From positions 1-64,000 of the forward strand of contig JASANE010016261.1 in assembly GCA_030248225.1 (NCBI GenBank): a stretch of 64,000 nucleotides of DNA, given 5' to 3'. The position numbers and the translations under genes were made by a program. The stretch comes from Trileptium ribeirensis (Eukaryota > Nematoda > Enoplea > Enoplida > Thoracostomopsidae). The notes under the pieces were generated by a model. That model was not told the DNA's origin. It saw only the letters and a program-made list of their open reading frames with translations, and made no database searches. Positions 36,661 to 48,475 of this stretch are shown here, piece by piece; positions within the stretch are counted from its first letter, which is position 1; the number at the start of each line of letters is the position of its first letter.

Positions 36661-37338
36661 TCGTAAACGTTACGAATTATTTTCGATTATGAAACATACT
36701 AATGCGGCTATTGTATTATTTTCGATTTGTTAATACCATCCCGGTAGAGTCATAAATTCTTTTGGGTTTTGATACATAGCCGTAACGGTAGTATATTAAT
36801 TTCAACTACAACACTACTACCGGGTTGGTACAATATTTTCAAATAAAAACCTAATCATTTTGTGCAATATTATTTTATTAGACAAATATACCTAAATGGG
36901 TATTGTATTATTTTCGACAATGAGACGTTCCCGTAAGAATTGTATATTAATTATCAATCTCGTTCTAGTGCATATTGTTTTCAGTTAGCCAACACATCTG
37001 TGACGCCAGGACATGATTTTCACTATGAAACACACTATATTGTTTTCGGTTAGGAAACACACTCGTAAGGCCATTGCATTGTTTTTACTATGTAGCACAT
37101 CCACCAGGGCAGTACATTTAATTCGACTAGGAAACGCACCCGTAAGTGTATTACGTTGTTTTTAACCATGAAATACGCTGGTAAGGAAGGTATATCATTT
37201 TTAGGGAACACATCCGTAAAGCACGTATATTATTTTCGACTAGTAAATAGACCCATGGGAGAGCTATATTTTTTCGACTATAAACACATCCGAAACGTTG
37301 ACACATTTATTTTGACTGGGAATTATACACAATATTAA
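36661..37338. repeat. degenerate ~39-bp tandem array, about 17 units
   Basis: Units follow the pattern tattgtattattttcgacta + tgaaacacaycyrtaaggc, with 5-30% changes and small indels between units. The array ends about 100 bases before the TATA box of the second Polinton polymerase. The 60-codon frame at 37156-37338 reads through three units and is not a gene. Confidence 0.85.
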
Positions 37339-37438
37339 CTGTTATAGATTAACACTATATTAAGATAGCTACAGGGTTTTGGGGAATATAGCTAAGCACC
37401 TTCCCGCAAGACATTAAAGATTGATCATCATTTAACCC

Positions 37439-37446
37439 TATATAAG
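37439..37446 (+). promoter_or_regulatory. TATA box of the second Polinton polymerase
   Basis: cctatataagcg, about 158 bases before the first ATG of the polymerase pseudogene, followed 25-30 bases on by caacagcatatttgttc as a possible start region. Confidence 0.5.
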
Positions 37447-37596
37447 CGTTGAACAACAGCATATTTGTTCATTCTTATCCTTGTATTCGTTGTGAAAACT
37501 GACGTTTTACTTATAATCTTTCCTGTTTCAGTTTGCTATTATATACTTATTAATTATATACTATTATATATATTATTAATAATTCCTTAAAAAGCT

Positions 37597-40524
37597 ATGG
37601 GTTGTAACATGTGTAATATTGTATTCACGGGGCGTTGTCATTGGATTCGACGCAACAAGATCAAGCCTACGATAATGGAATAGACGTACGGACAATGCGG
37701 CGACAGTTTTCTGCGAAATAACGTCTTATTAGGTCACAAACAGCATTGGCATCAAGGTCAAACAGTGGAGCGAACAATAAAATCTAAGGCGGAGCAGATT
37801 GTCCGTTTATAGTCACGGGTGAGATAGTTAAAAGGAAGCGACCTTTAATGGATATTCAGCATAAGATGCCACGATCTCAAAAAAACATGACAGAAATTGC
37901 TACCATCTCGTTATAATCGTGACGATTGCAAACCAGTTAATGAACAAGACAATACGTTCGGTGGAATAAGATGGCGCAATCAAACTCCATAAATGAAAGA
38001 ATGCTCGGAAGGCATACCCAGGATCATACTAGATAGTAGCGGAAAAAATGATTGGTGATTTTCCAGCATCCCTCACACACTCAAGTGCAACTATGTCAAA
38101 GTTCGCGAGAATTGCAGTAGCGGGGTCAGGTTATGCGTCTGCCTTCAATGTGCCTTACTTCATTTGACAGGACAACAATGAGGCTCATTTCAACAATAAA
38201 GTGCGCGCTATCGTACCCGGATGCGATCAGAGTCTAGACAATGTGATCAAAGAAATGAATTCGGAAATCAGCAAAAAACTAGAGGATTTTGGAACTCGAG
38301 GAACAACTTGTATCCTTCAAGACAATTGTTATCCAGACATTCACATCAGCGTTTAACCACCGACCACTGGCTTATCTTGCAAAGAATTACAAGCGTAAAT
38401 TCGCAACAAGCATGCGGTGCTTAACATTGAAAACAATAGATGCTTCTTGTGGCCGATCCAGGCAGCGTTGCACCCTGCCACCCTTTAGCAACACCGCGAA
38501 AGGATACAATTATAAACAGTACGTAAATGTGACCAACATGGATGGCACCGCGTACTCTGTTCAACTCGAAGATATTCCTCGATTTGAGACTCAGAATGAC
38601 ATATCAATCAATGTTTATTGACTGGATGAATGTGAAACATACCAACTCCACATTTCAGGCAGTCGAAACTCACGTCATGTGTACTTACAACTCCTCCAAT
38701 ATTATTACTTTCTTATTTAAAGCTTGGAGGCGTTATTATTTGATCAGAGGCGGTTTGAGCACAGGAATTTTTTTGCTATCGACGTCTTATACCATGTTAT
38801 ACCAAGCCGCAGCGCGGCGAACATGTCCAACAGTGTCGGAACAATCAACCCTCACGTGTTAATTTTGGTTTGATCATTCTGGTTTTAATAATCCATGCAA
38901 ATCGTACATCATGCATTATCGACAATGTTGGGTTACGTTGGCTTAGCGAATGACTTAGGAATTACTATTTCCGTTCATTGCAAAGCATCATCGCATGTTG
39001 CGTTCGTCACATCAATGACTTATAAAATTTTATTCACCATCATCTACATATTGAAACCGGTTATAAAAGTTTGGTTCGGTCTTGTTTGGAATATAGTTCT
39101 GAAGCATGAAACGCACATCTTGTCCGGGATATCGTGTTTATTGAAAACTTGCAACGTTTTGTAACGAAAAGAGTACTTGATTTGTGGCACTTCAGCAATA
39201 AAGAAAGGCTTGATTTGCTGAGCTTACAAAAAATTTCGACGCGTCGTTTGCGACAAGACATAATTTTTCTTTATAAACTATTCAATAATATGTTTTCTGT
39301 CTGTCGCACTGATTTTGTCGTGCCAGGTGATAAAACCAGAGAGCACTCCTATAAACTTAATCTTCCCTATACGCCCCGACTCGATGCAGGGAAGTATATC
39401 TTCCGCTTCCGAGTAGTGAGGATTTTGAAGAGACTATCTGCTGAAGCGGTTACCGCCCCTGCCTCCCCACCTTCAAGCGGCGGCTCCATGCTTCCGGATG
39501 CCTGAATGATCTGTAGACGTGTGCTCTGTGTCTTTAAGTGTGATTCAGGCATCAATTTGCCGCCGGTGTCAATCACAGACATTTTCTGCCTTCACCTAGT
39601 TATTGTGCTTCGTTCAATCTACCTGACTGATGATAGTTGTTAGTTGATCAAGGTACATCAAAGTAAATCCCACCGTATCAGCATCCATCGTATGCAACGC
39701 ACACCCTGGGTTCTATGTACAGACTTTGAGTGTGCATACTCGAGGAGGTGTCCATATGTGAACCATCAACGAAAGGATCATTCACCATCTTCTATCAACT
39801 ACATAATGGGCTGCCACGTTTGCGTGCTACAAAGATAAAATAAAAATCGGAGCACCCATAGTTTATTGTTGTAACGATGTGGTGAAGAAATTTCTCTCGT
39901 ATGTTACCATTCTGTCAAAATCTTATCAATAGCAGCGGTTGAGTTACCAGGAAGCAATCATGATGACCGACGAAGACCGAATTCAATTCAACAATACAGT
40001 TTCATGCTATATGTATGGGCTGGTCATAGAAAAGGAACACAGGGAGTACCTTCAGCGACACCGATTCGCTTTGTTGCACCATCAACACGACATAAGTATA
40101 GAAGCATATGCAGCTTAACTCAATATTTTTGACACCAGCGATTAGTCCACAGGTCATCCACTTTATTCCACTGCCATCAAAAAGGTCCTGTGCAAAATGA
40201 ATTGCGAGGCCGCAGGGGTACCGATTCGAGAGTTTGTAGGACTAAGAGTAAAAATGTACAGTAACAAATGTGGAGACGTTGAAAAGAAACGGGCTAAAGG
40301 CATTATGAAATCGGTGGTAAATAAAGATGTAACGCACTAGAATTACGTTCATACCTTATTCAACAACATTAAGGCTTTTCACAAGATGAACATTATTCGA
40401 TCTCAGAAGCAAGTTTTAACACGATCATAATGAATAATGCAAGTTTGTCGGCTTATGATGATAAATATAATATCATGGAGGATGGGGTAAATTCACATGC
40501 ACATGGGCATTATAATATTAATTT
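37597..40524 (+). pseudogene. second Polinton PolB pseudogene, palm region deleted, interrupted by a LINE
   Basis: ATG at 37597 opens a C2H2 finger (CNMCNIVF) and, after a stop, a second finger (CGDSFLRNNVLLGHKQHWH, 37700-37765). The N-terminal region follows (38225-38700): RNKHAVLNIE, NRCFLWPIQAALHPAT and SVQLEDIPRFETQNDISINVY correspond block for block to copy 1 at 2.2-2.6 kb. After the LINE insert, the exonuclease motif I region resumes (LCTDFECAYSRR, 39715-39755). From about 40115 only the C-terminal tail is left (KKVLCKMN, EFVGLRVKMYS, KKRAKGIMKSVV, and a final YNIMEDGVNSHAHGHY ending at 40521). Motifs A, B and C are absent, so roughly the whole palm is deleted. There are many stops and frameshifts; it is dead. 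Confidence 0.92.
38870..39600 (+). mobile_element. LINE (CR1/jockey-like non-LTR) 3' fragment
   Basis: The C-terminal end of a non-LTR reverse transcriptase and its 3' UTR. In order: NDLGITISVHCKASSHV (about 38950), SCLEYSSEA then a stop, VTKRVLDLWHFSNKERLDLL (39155-39215), RRLRQDIIFLYKLFNN, LPYTPRLDAGKYIFRFRVV (39365-39420), and a terminal stop at 39505. One frameshift lies near 39060-39130. The 5' truncation is typical of target-primed insertion. It sits inside the Polinton polymerase, so it inserted after that element, or the break was created with it. Confidence 0.8.
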
Positions 40525-40687
40525 TGTAAGCTTACTGCAAGAAATGTGTAATTATCGTTGAGACAGTAACTATATTTGTGTATTATGTGTTGTACGTATT
40601 GTTCTATGTTATGTATGTATGTTAATAAATAATTAGTAGTTTTTTGTCCGAATTATTTTGAGCAGATATAGACAACCTACGCACTAT

Positions 40688-41162
40688 GCGCGAGTAAACT
40701 TAAGGTGACCCCGCCTACCATCCTATTTTGTATTTTTGCATAAAAATTGTTACGGAACGCTTTTTGCTCCATAAAAATTCGGCGTGAAACTGTTCGCGCA
40801 CACATCGCTCGTGATTGAAATCTAACCATTTTGTGTTCGCGAAAATAGAAGTAAAAGTATCCAAATTTTTGGGAACGCAAATTGGTCGATTTGATTGTGA
40901 CATCACTTTTGCATTAAATTTATTCGCGAACATTAAATAATCCAAATATTAATGATAATGCATTAGGGAACAGAATTACTGCAAATTGAAATCGCTGAAA
41001 TTCTGTTCGAATTTCTGGCACTTGAATTTGATTTTGCCAATTTTCAGTTCGCGAAAAACCGAATGAAATTAAGCTTGTTTTCCGTAACAAGGGTCTGCGA
41101 TTCGATATCGGTAATAACAAAATAGGATGGTTCGCGTGGCCACCTTAAAGTTTATTTAAGCA
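40688..41162. mobile_element. 475-bp MITE at the PolB/integrase junction
   Basis: Inverted ends gcgcgagtaaacttaaggtg + accccgcctaccatcctattttg and caaaataggatggttcgcgt + ggccaccttaaagttta. The two minus-strand frames inside are AT-rich chance frames. Same family as 31690-32260. Confidence 0.8.
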
Positions 41163-41214
41163 TTAAAGGTATTAAACATACAGGAATGTCTTAAAATCTA
41201 TGAATATTTATGTT

Positions 41215-42145
41215 AAATGATTCACAATGGATTATATACTTAAAAGGTTTTATTACGATGCAAATAATACAGATTTTTAAACGTCACCAAATTTGTATCG
41301 CTATGCGCAAAAACGTGGAGTTAATGCTAAGTTTACAGATTTACAGGAATGGTTACGGGCCGGGAAATCAACACTCTGCGCAAACCTCGTAGATTAAATT
41401 TTAAGAGACGTCGCACTGTGGTTGAGAGTTTGAGAGACTGGTTTTTGTTTCAATTCGAGTTAGAAGATATGTCTAACATTGTGATTTATAACGATGAGTG
41501 TAAGTGCCTTCTAGTTGTAATTGATTACTTTTCGAAGTGTGCATGGATCGTTCCGGTCAAAAACAAAACTGTCAATATAATTTTAGCAGCTCTCAAAACA
41601 GTAATTCAAGAAGCAAAACCGCATAACGTTCAAACAACGGAAAATAATTTGTTAATACCTTAGTTTATGACTATTGTAACAGTATAAGTATACTCATTTA
41701 TACAGAGCACAAGAATATGGAGACATAGAGCACGTATGGCACAGCGATTACTACGTACACAAAAGAGTAAAATTTACAATCCATGACGGCATGCAATTTT
41801 CGATGATATATAGATGATCTACCAAACGTATTAGGAACCTGTAATAACACAGAAAATAGGTATGGCTTTGTTCTTCCCAAACTTTCAGTACATGATGAGG
41901 ATGATATATGATAAAAAATATTCCTAGCATTTGACATTGGTGTTCGATATAAATATCAACTTGGTGATGTTGTGCGCATTAGTAAAAAATGTGTAACCGT
42001 TGAACGTTGCTTTAGTCAGCCACGCGAAATGATTACAGTCAGTAATTCACTACCGTTCGATTCTCCAGCATATGAGGTAAATGATGCATGCAACGAAATT
42101 ATCATGGGTTAATTTTACACGCAAGAACTTCAAGGATGCACAAAA
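41215..42145 (+). pseudogene. Polinton RVE-type integrase pseudogene
   Basis: Retroviral-type (DDE) integrase used by Polintons. N-terminal helical region: SPNLYRYAQKRGV and DLQEWLRAGKSTL (41285-41375), then a frameshift into RKPRRLNFKRRRTVVESLRDW (41385-41445) and the catalytic core FLLVVIDYFSKCAW-like box (read CLLVVIDYFSKCAWIVPVKNK, 41505-41570) with the first catalytic Asp in VIDYF. The frame ends at QTTE, where the second Asp is expected in a QTD motif, and a stop follows at 41661. Middle core is scrambled (41665-41920). The C-terminal chromo/SH3-like region returns at 41930-42140 (YKYQLGDVVRISKK, EMITVSNSLPFDSP, then a stop and FYTQELQ). Inactive. It has the same orientation as the polymerase. 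Confidence 0.9.
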
Positions 42146-42565
42146 TGCGGATGTATGGGTACGGGCAAGGGTACAGATAGGCACTAGATAAAAGAACGTG
42201 AAGGTACATATACGGTTAAATGGGTACTGAATAGTTGTACATTTGTACACAGCTAGAATATATGGTTACTATATTAGGGTACGTATAGATAGATACATAA
42301 TACAGATATATGGCCACATAGCACATATGTATCGGAACAAACTAGGGTATGTATGGGTATATATTATGGACATATGAACACTTACCTTGGATACATTGGT
42401 GAATCATGGGGGTACAAAATAGGTGTATGTAGGACTAAAAATAGAGGGTAAGCATGGGTACATAATGCAAATATATGGGTACTGTATAGGGGTACGTATG
42501 GGTGCATACATCAGATATATTGGAACGTAATGTATATTCATGGGCATAGACAGGGGTATACGAAA
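42140..42565. repeat. degenerate tandem array rich in gggtac/atat units
   Basis: Repeating pattern tatgggtacgtatgggtaca + taatacagatatat, unit about 45-50 bases with heavy divergence. It begins where the integrase homology ends. Confidence 0.7.
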
Positions 42566-42825
42566 ATTCTCACAAAGTGTTAATCATATTAAATGTCAAC
42601 TATGTTCATAAATATTAGAAAGAAACTATAAGCCAAATTGTAAAATGGGAACATCTTTAGAGCAGATACATCGTTAAATGTCGAGTTTTTGTGTCGGATT
42701 GCGAAGTTTTCCAGTATGCTCAGCAAGCTTTCCGAATATGGCTTGGAGTTTCCAACCTGTTCTAGGATTGAGAAGTTATTAGCACTACGGTCTGCGTTAC
42801 ACGAGATAATTTGTTGTTATACTTT

Positions 42826-43300
42826 GGTATACTAAGTCTGTGTGTTATTAAGTCGTTTACCTGTGCAGGCCGTGATTCCAAGATGTTCCTCAGTCATTGT
42901 GGCCAAGTGTCGGTAAGAACTACCAATGCAGTGTGCTTCATAAACAGAACATGTGAATTTGTAGACAATTGCAGACTTTAGTTCATCCGGGATCTGATCC
43001 TGGAAGGTGAACTGATGTTTCAACTTATTTCTAATTTCGGTAACTATTCCAAAATTGTAGCCTGGGAATATTAGGCTGAGAATTTTAAGAAGCTGTTTCT
43101 TAAGTTTATACGTGAATGTTCCGGAAAATGGTAGTTTGAAGCCAAAGTACTTGTCGTCCGGTATTTCTTTCCTATTGGGGTGGCCTTCGAAAACATTGTT
43201 TGATATCGCCATATTATTAATCCTTTCGTATATTTTGTTAAAAAAGTTTTTGGTGTTTGTACAACATTGATACGAAAGTCATTTGATGTAAAAACTGTAT
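42826..43300 (-). mobile_element. Penelope-like element fragment (RT tail to GIY-YIG domain)
   Basis: A 126-codon frame (43212 to 42832) extended upstream to about 43300 (KNFFNKIYERINN). It contains FGFKLPFSG, LKKQLLKILSLIFPG, LKHQFTFQDQIPDEL, the endonuclease entry AIVYKFTCSVYEAHCIGSSYRHL (GIY-YIG core with the second Cys replaced and YIGS read as CIGS), and TEEHLGITACTGKRLN. It is a different copy from that at 28.4 kb (opposite strand, less broken). Upstream RT motifs are not found, so it is truncated. Confidence 0.85.
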
Positions 43301-43830
43301 GTCGTTGTGGATGGCATGAAAATTAGAACCTATAGTATATGCGCGATAGAGCAGGCACTGAATTAGACCCGTTTTGTATCGCGCAAGGATAAAGCGTATC
43401 TACGATCGCGCTAGTATTTACTTACTAAATCATGCAGAAATTAAGCTATTCCCAGTAATTCAAACACTGGTTTTGATGTTTCGCGTCAAAAAATGGAAGA
43501 CACAGGGGAAACAACTGTTTGAATCTTGAACAGGGCAAATCCATGTTCGTAATGTGTTCCATTGCAAATGAGTGAATAGTAAACGGGAGATATAAACCTT
43601 TGTCGCATGTTTAACTAGCATCGGTGTCAAGACTACAGTAAATGCGGATTTGAATAACTGTATGTTTAAAGGATCGAAATATCAAATTTTGGATTCAGAG
43701 TTCAAAGTGGTTGAAGTTTTTAAAAATAAAACGATTGCTCTATGTTTGTAGTCTTCATATAGTTCTTACAAAGTATCGGTGTACTTATACAAAATTCAAG
43801 ATCACGTTACAGTTATGTTTCAATTCAATA
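43301..43830. other. no gene recognised
   Basis: AT-rich with a short Cg-containing patch at 43335-43405 (gcgcgatagagc / gcgcaaggataa). No gene. Confidence 0.5.
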
Positions 43831-43839
43831 AAGCTATTG

Positions 43840-44960
43840 AATCAGCACCACGAAAGAAGACGAAAAGTCTTCAGAAGCATCGTAAACGAAAGAAACCAAG
43901 ACCTGGCAAATTAATGGCGTCGAAAATGTAAACTAGAAGGGTAGTGATCACCCAGTTCAAGAATCAATTATTTCAACGGAAATTGTCGAAATCGCTTGTG
44001 AAACAACTCTACCAAGCAGTAATACGCATGATTCATTTCGTTTTAAAATTGGTGAAAGTGCTTTTCATTTAATCGATGTATCTAGCATATTTGCTTATAT
44101 TGACTTTCAAATTGTAAAAGGAGAGGGAAACCTATTCAGGATTTAAATTTTAACTCAGCACCATGTCATATATTTATATATACTCTTTTCCTTTATTAAA
44201 GTGAAATTTAGCCTATAACATATAATCAGAAACATCATCTTTGCACGGTGCACCTACTGCAAATGCTACATAGACTGTAGAACAACGGAAACAATATTTG
44301 GCAGTGTGTTTATATCACCCTGATGAAACACAGACGTTTAATCATATTGTCAATAATGAAGGCTTCTTAGCTAAAATGGCATAAACTTTGTGTCACATAG
44401 CTCTGAAATTCAATTCCCAGGAACAGGTATATGCTACAAAACAACGGTCAATAAACATTTGCAAAATGTAGATATGACAATTTTCGATTTAACTTTGCTA
44501 CGTAGCATTTATATTTGGAAAATCACCCAGGAACCTTATGCAGGATCATATAAATTGAATATTTTTAAATTGAGTTTTGAAGATATGGAGTTGTTTACAT
44601 TGTTTATAAATTACGATAGATATCCATGTAATATATCTTTACCATGTAAAGCAAGCAATGATATTAGAATGTTTTGTAATACCCTGTATGTATTGAATGT
44701 AAACTTGAAAATTTTTACTCGAGAAATATTGAATTCGTGGAAAATGCAGGCTGCTAGACATGTAGTGTTGATTCCGATTGTAACTACATCTCAAACCCCG
44801 CAGATAGATAAGTTAGACATTTGATTGATTTTGCTTAAAAAATTTTAAAAGATATTGATATTTTCGCAATGCCTGAATTTACAACACAATTGAATATAAA
44901 GGGGCAGAGCGACATTTCTTAGAACAAAATATCTTAAAAAGAATGAAGTTCGTGTGAATA
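43840..44960 (+). pseudogene. possible Polinton structural-protein remnant
   Basis: A broken plus-strand reading: a basic start (43845-43920), then a frame carrying SIISTEIVEIACETTLP and FRFKIGESAFHLIDVSSIFAYIDFQIVKGEG (43960-44140), then a 144-codon open frame at 44390-44824 (KITQEPYAGSYKLNIFKLSF; LFINYDRYPCNISLP; FCNTLYVLNVNLKIFTRE), and a last piece FAMPEFTTQLNI (44865-44900). The order, location beside a Polinton integrase, and beta-rich hydrophobic alternation suggest a Polinton capsid-type gene, but I cannot name it with certainty. The open 144-codon frame alone is unusual for this DNA. Confidence 0.35.
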
Positions 44961-45993
44961 ATAGTGATGGCAGTTGACGAGCGAGTTGTATTGTGTATCG
45001 CATTGTCTGTAATACTCATACGTGAAAAGATTTGTTGTTATTAACTGTCAGTTGTAAACTGGATTCGAAACCAACATGTTTTAGTAGTTGGATAAACTAA
45101 CCGAGTGAAGCTTGGAACCCAGCAATTGTAGATGGATGAACAAATTGACGTCTAATCTATGGCTTAACTTTAACTTTAATGTTCGTCTATAACCATAACA
45201 AAACCTCGAATAGTGCACACAAATGGTTTATATTTTCAACGTATTAGAACATTTGTTTATGTATTCATCGATACCCTATCAGCACAGAATTACAAGAGTA
45301 CAAGCGGTCGGTATTTATAGTGCACGTTCAGCAGTCATTACATGGCTGTATAAATTTTCTTTTTGTATCCTAATATATTTGTATTGTGTAATCGTGATAC
45401 TGTGAATTTATTTAATAATAAATGAAAAAACAACGGTAGCCACTAAGCCGTCTGATGCTTCCTTTGGCAGTGATGAAGTGCTTACTAAAGTGCTGCACTT
45501 TTTGTAATTTCAATGTAAGTCTTGTTTTTAATTTTGGTCGATTATGTATGTACATTTTAGAAAGCACTTTCAACGTGATCAGACCAAATGTTAAGTCCAC
45601 GGCAATTGTCTTCTCATCGATGATTACGAGGCAAATGTGTACGAAACCGTGTTCAATGGCGATGTTTCGTGCGACAAGATAACCAAGTGGGACACTTTAA
45701 AATGTTCAACAAAGTCGTTGGTTATCGAGGATGGTCGGAAGAAGTTGGCTGTATACTTTGCGTGGTTACAGAAACTAATGCGGTAGTCACCGCATTCGTT
45801 TGCGATCATTCAGTTCATGCGCGGCAGCGAAAGTATCAATTGGTAAATCACTGTGGTGTAAAAAAGGGCATGAAATTAAGATACTGAATTCATACTATTA
45901 TCAGCACTTTGTATATGTTGTATTTTGGTTATATTTTTATCAATAAATAAAAAAGAAAAAAGCCACAGCAGCCTATAGCCGTCTGATGATGCT
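44961..45993. other. no confident gene; repeat fragments
   Basis: Two places share a 50-base motif: 45415-45465 and 45940-45990 (aataaataaaaaagaaaa ... gccactaagccgtctgatg / gcctatagccgtctgatg), implying a repeat. Frames of 60-75 codons at 45412-45887 on both strands overlap each other and are unrecognised. Confidence 0.45.
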
Positions 45994-46742
45994 CTTAATA
46001 CCGCCGAAACATTTTACTATTACCCATTCTAGTTCAATCTAGTTTCCATAAGGTTGTTTACATGTAGATAGCATCGTGTGGAAATCATGTGTGCAGGGTT
46101 GTTTGTAGATAATAAAACTATTATAAACGTAGATGAAAAATAGCGGGTTACACCATCCCCAGCCACCGGCGGAAGTCGGTGGCGGTTGGGAATTGGCTTT
46201 GGGATGTATATTGTTTGATGGTATATATGTACAGGTAGACATGTGTACTACACATACATATACATGTATATTATACATCTATATATACATATATATAAAT
46301 TCATACACACATATACACATACCTATTAATTGACACCTGGTTGTATGTATATATGTATAGCATAAGTTCATATATAAACAAACCTGCACACGCGATATCC
46401 ACACGATGCTATCTACATGTAAACAACCTTATGGAAACTATATTGAACGAGAATGGGTAATAGTTAAATGTTTCGGTGGTATTAATTGCCTTGGGATGTA
46501 AATTATTTGTATATATTTGAACGTATGCTATACATATATACATACAACCAAGTGTCAATTAATAGGTATGTATATGTGTATGAATTTATATATTTGTATA
46601 TATAAATATATACATCTATATGTATGTGTAGTAGACATGTCTACCTGTATATTACCAAACAATTTGCATCCCAAAGCCAATTTCCAATAGCCACCGACTT
46701 CCTCCAGTGGCGGGAGATGATGCAAACCGCTATTTTTCATCT
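45994..46742. repeat. two interleaved inverted repeats (A B A' B')
   Basis: Arm A (45994-46083, taatacyrccgaaacattt ... atgtagatagcatcgtgtgg) is reverse-complemented at A' (46398-46485). Arm B (46130-46375, gatgaaaaatagcgggtt ... gctttgggatgtatattg and a TA-rich tail) is reverse-complemented at B' (46515-46742). The order A-B-A'-B' means the two pairs cross. The mirrored 60-codon frames starting MKNSGLHH on both strands come from arms B and B'. A related copy of B is at 32340. Confidence 0.85.
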
Positions 46743-48475
46743 TCTTTTATCAATTTAGAAAACGGTACAGTGTCGTAGAAGCTTCTTGGTATATTTTTAA
46801 ATACATTTTTCAATATTTTTTACTCTATTGCATACACACAGGTATTTTACCGTGACTGACACACAGGTAATTGACATTCAGTTGCTAAATTAACTTAAAG
46901 GCAGAGTTAGACATTACATTATCACAAGAAATACATTTGATTTTTGCTGGCACCGAAAATGCAAGTTTTGCGAAGACCAATACAATAAATATATTAAAAT
47001 TTATTAAAATTCAATTTCTTCCGTGATTCATCTTAATAGAAATAAACGTTTTTGTTATATTTGCATGTGTCATCTTTTACAAAATTTGTTAATGAATGTT
47101 CAGTAGCGTTGACCGAAATTTTATGCTCATAGCGTGCCTTACTAATGTTAGCAACTGGCATTGACTACGTTGTTCTTGCAATTCGCATGTTGATTGCCTA
47201 CCTAGCAGGAAATTTTGCAAAACTGTTCCTAAGAATTTGTCTTCAATGCATAGTTTGTATATACTAAAGTATATATAGTTGCCATAAATTGTTTTAGCCT
47301 TCGCAATAAACATGTACAGCAATAACCAACGCTACAACATATCGGAAGAATCGTATTTTATAAATATTTAAACCAGTGATATGTTTAGTCCCTTGTGACT
47401 TTGACAAACGACCACTGATTCTTGCCATACTTAATATGAATAAATTATAGCTTACAATGTTTTAACTAGTTTACTTCATTTTGTTTAACTAAACAGCATG
47501 ACTTGTTATGTATCGCACATGTTTAAGCTTAAAAGTTTATGAAGACAGTATACAGAGCAATATCCGATATTCTAAGGATAATAATTCTGAAAACTTTCAT
47601 AACGGAGATCAGAACGGTTAATATTTAGGGCCGTATAGTTAAATGCAGTAAAGATATTGTGGAAAGTTGTTGCAAGAACATGATTGTATATAAGCCAAAG
47701 TATCATACTACCAAGTGTTCATGATGAACCGTTGTAAAAAGTGTCACACATTTGCCACATTCCGCTATATACGTTGGGAATTAACGTGGTTCATTTTTTG
47801 TTATTTGTCTCACTTTTCGGGGGAATGGGACAATCTTTATTACTCTTGTCATGTCCACCCTTTCCGCTCCAACTTTTGTTGCAAATTTGAACATTTTTTG
47901 CTTGTGCTAGGAACAAACGGGGACATTGCGGGGCAGGACATAAATTGGAAAGTGATGACAAATGACAAATGTTGAGGAAAGGATGAAAGTTTGGAGGGAG
48001 GGTAACAGGACAAAAGCGGGAAACTTACCCCACCCTCCCCTAAAATGGAACTAATAACAAAAATATAATTAGCGTGGTTCCACAAGGTACATAATGTAGT
48101 GTGGTATGAGTGTCACACTTTTCTGCAAGAGTTCATCATGAGTTCTTGATACTACGTTGTCAAGCATGATAGTAGTACAGCGCTACCATAGACTAACACC
48201 TTTATACAACACATCACCAGCCTGTCACGCCAACAGAATTTACAAAGAGTTATTTGCTATAATATTTTGCAAATTTTTCATTTGAAATTTCTTTGTATAG
48301 CACTACATGCCAGAGCAATTTCTGCTGCTAACCCGTAGCTTCGAGCCAAGGGGCAGGGTCTCAGCTCTCCTGCTCTAGCTAGAGCACGTTCTTGCCATGC
48401 AGAACAATCACATTCAGTTTTCTATTCATATATTGCCAATTTCAAGGCCATCATAGAAGTTCAATAGCAAACTTA
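46743..48475. other. no gene recognised
   Basis: Frames of 77-86 codons at 47089-47322, 47715-47975 and 47849-48085 have no recognisable family. A gggacaa...gggaaac patch at 47930-48050 resembles 25380-25480 (aacaaaagcggg / gggcaaaatggg...), possibly another repeat. Confidence 0.45.

Noticed and set aside
36661..37338. Regular repeats resembling a CRISPR array
   Set aside because: Units are contiguous and all parts diverge; no constant repeat with unique spacers; eukaryotic context.
46133..46740. Two mirrored ORFs starting MKNSGLHH, a possible small gene pair
   Set aside because: They are the two arms of an inverted repeat with a TA-rich microsatellite tail.
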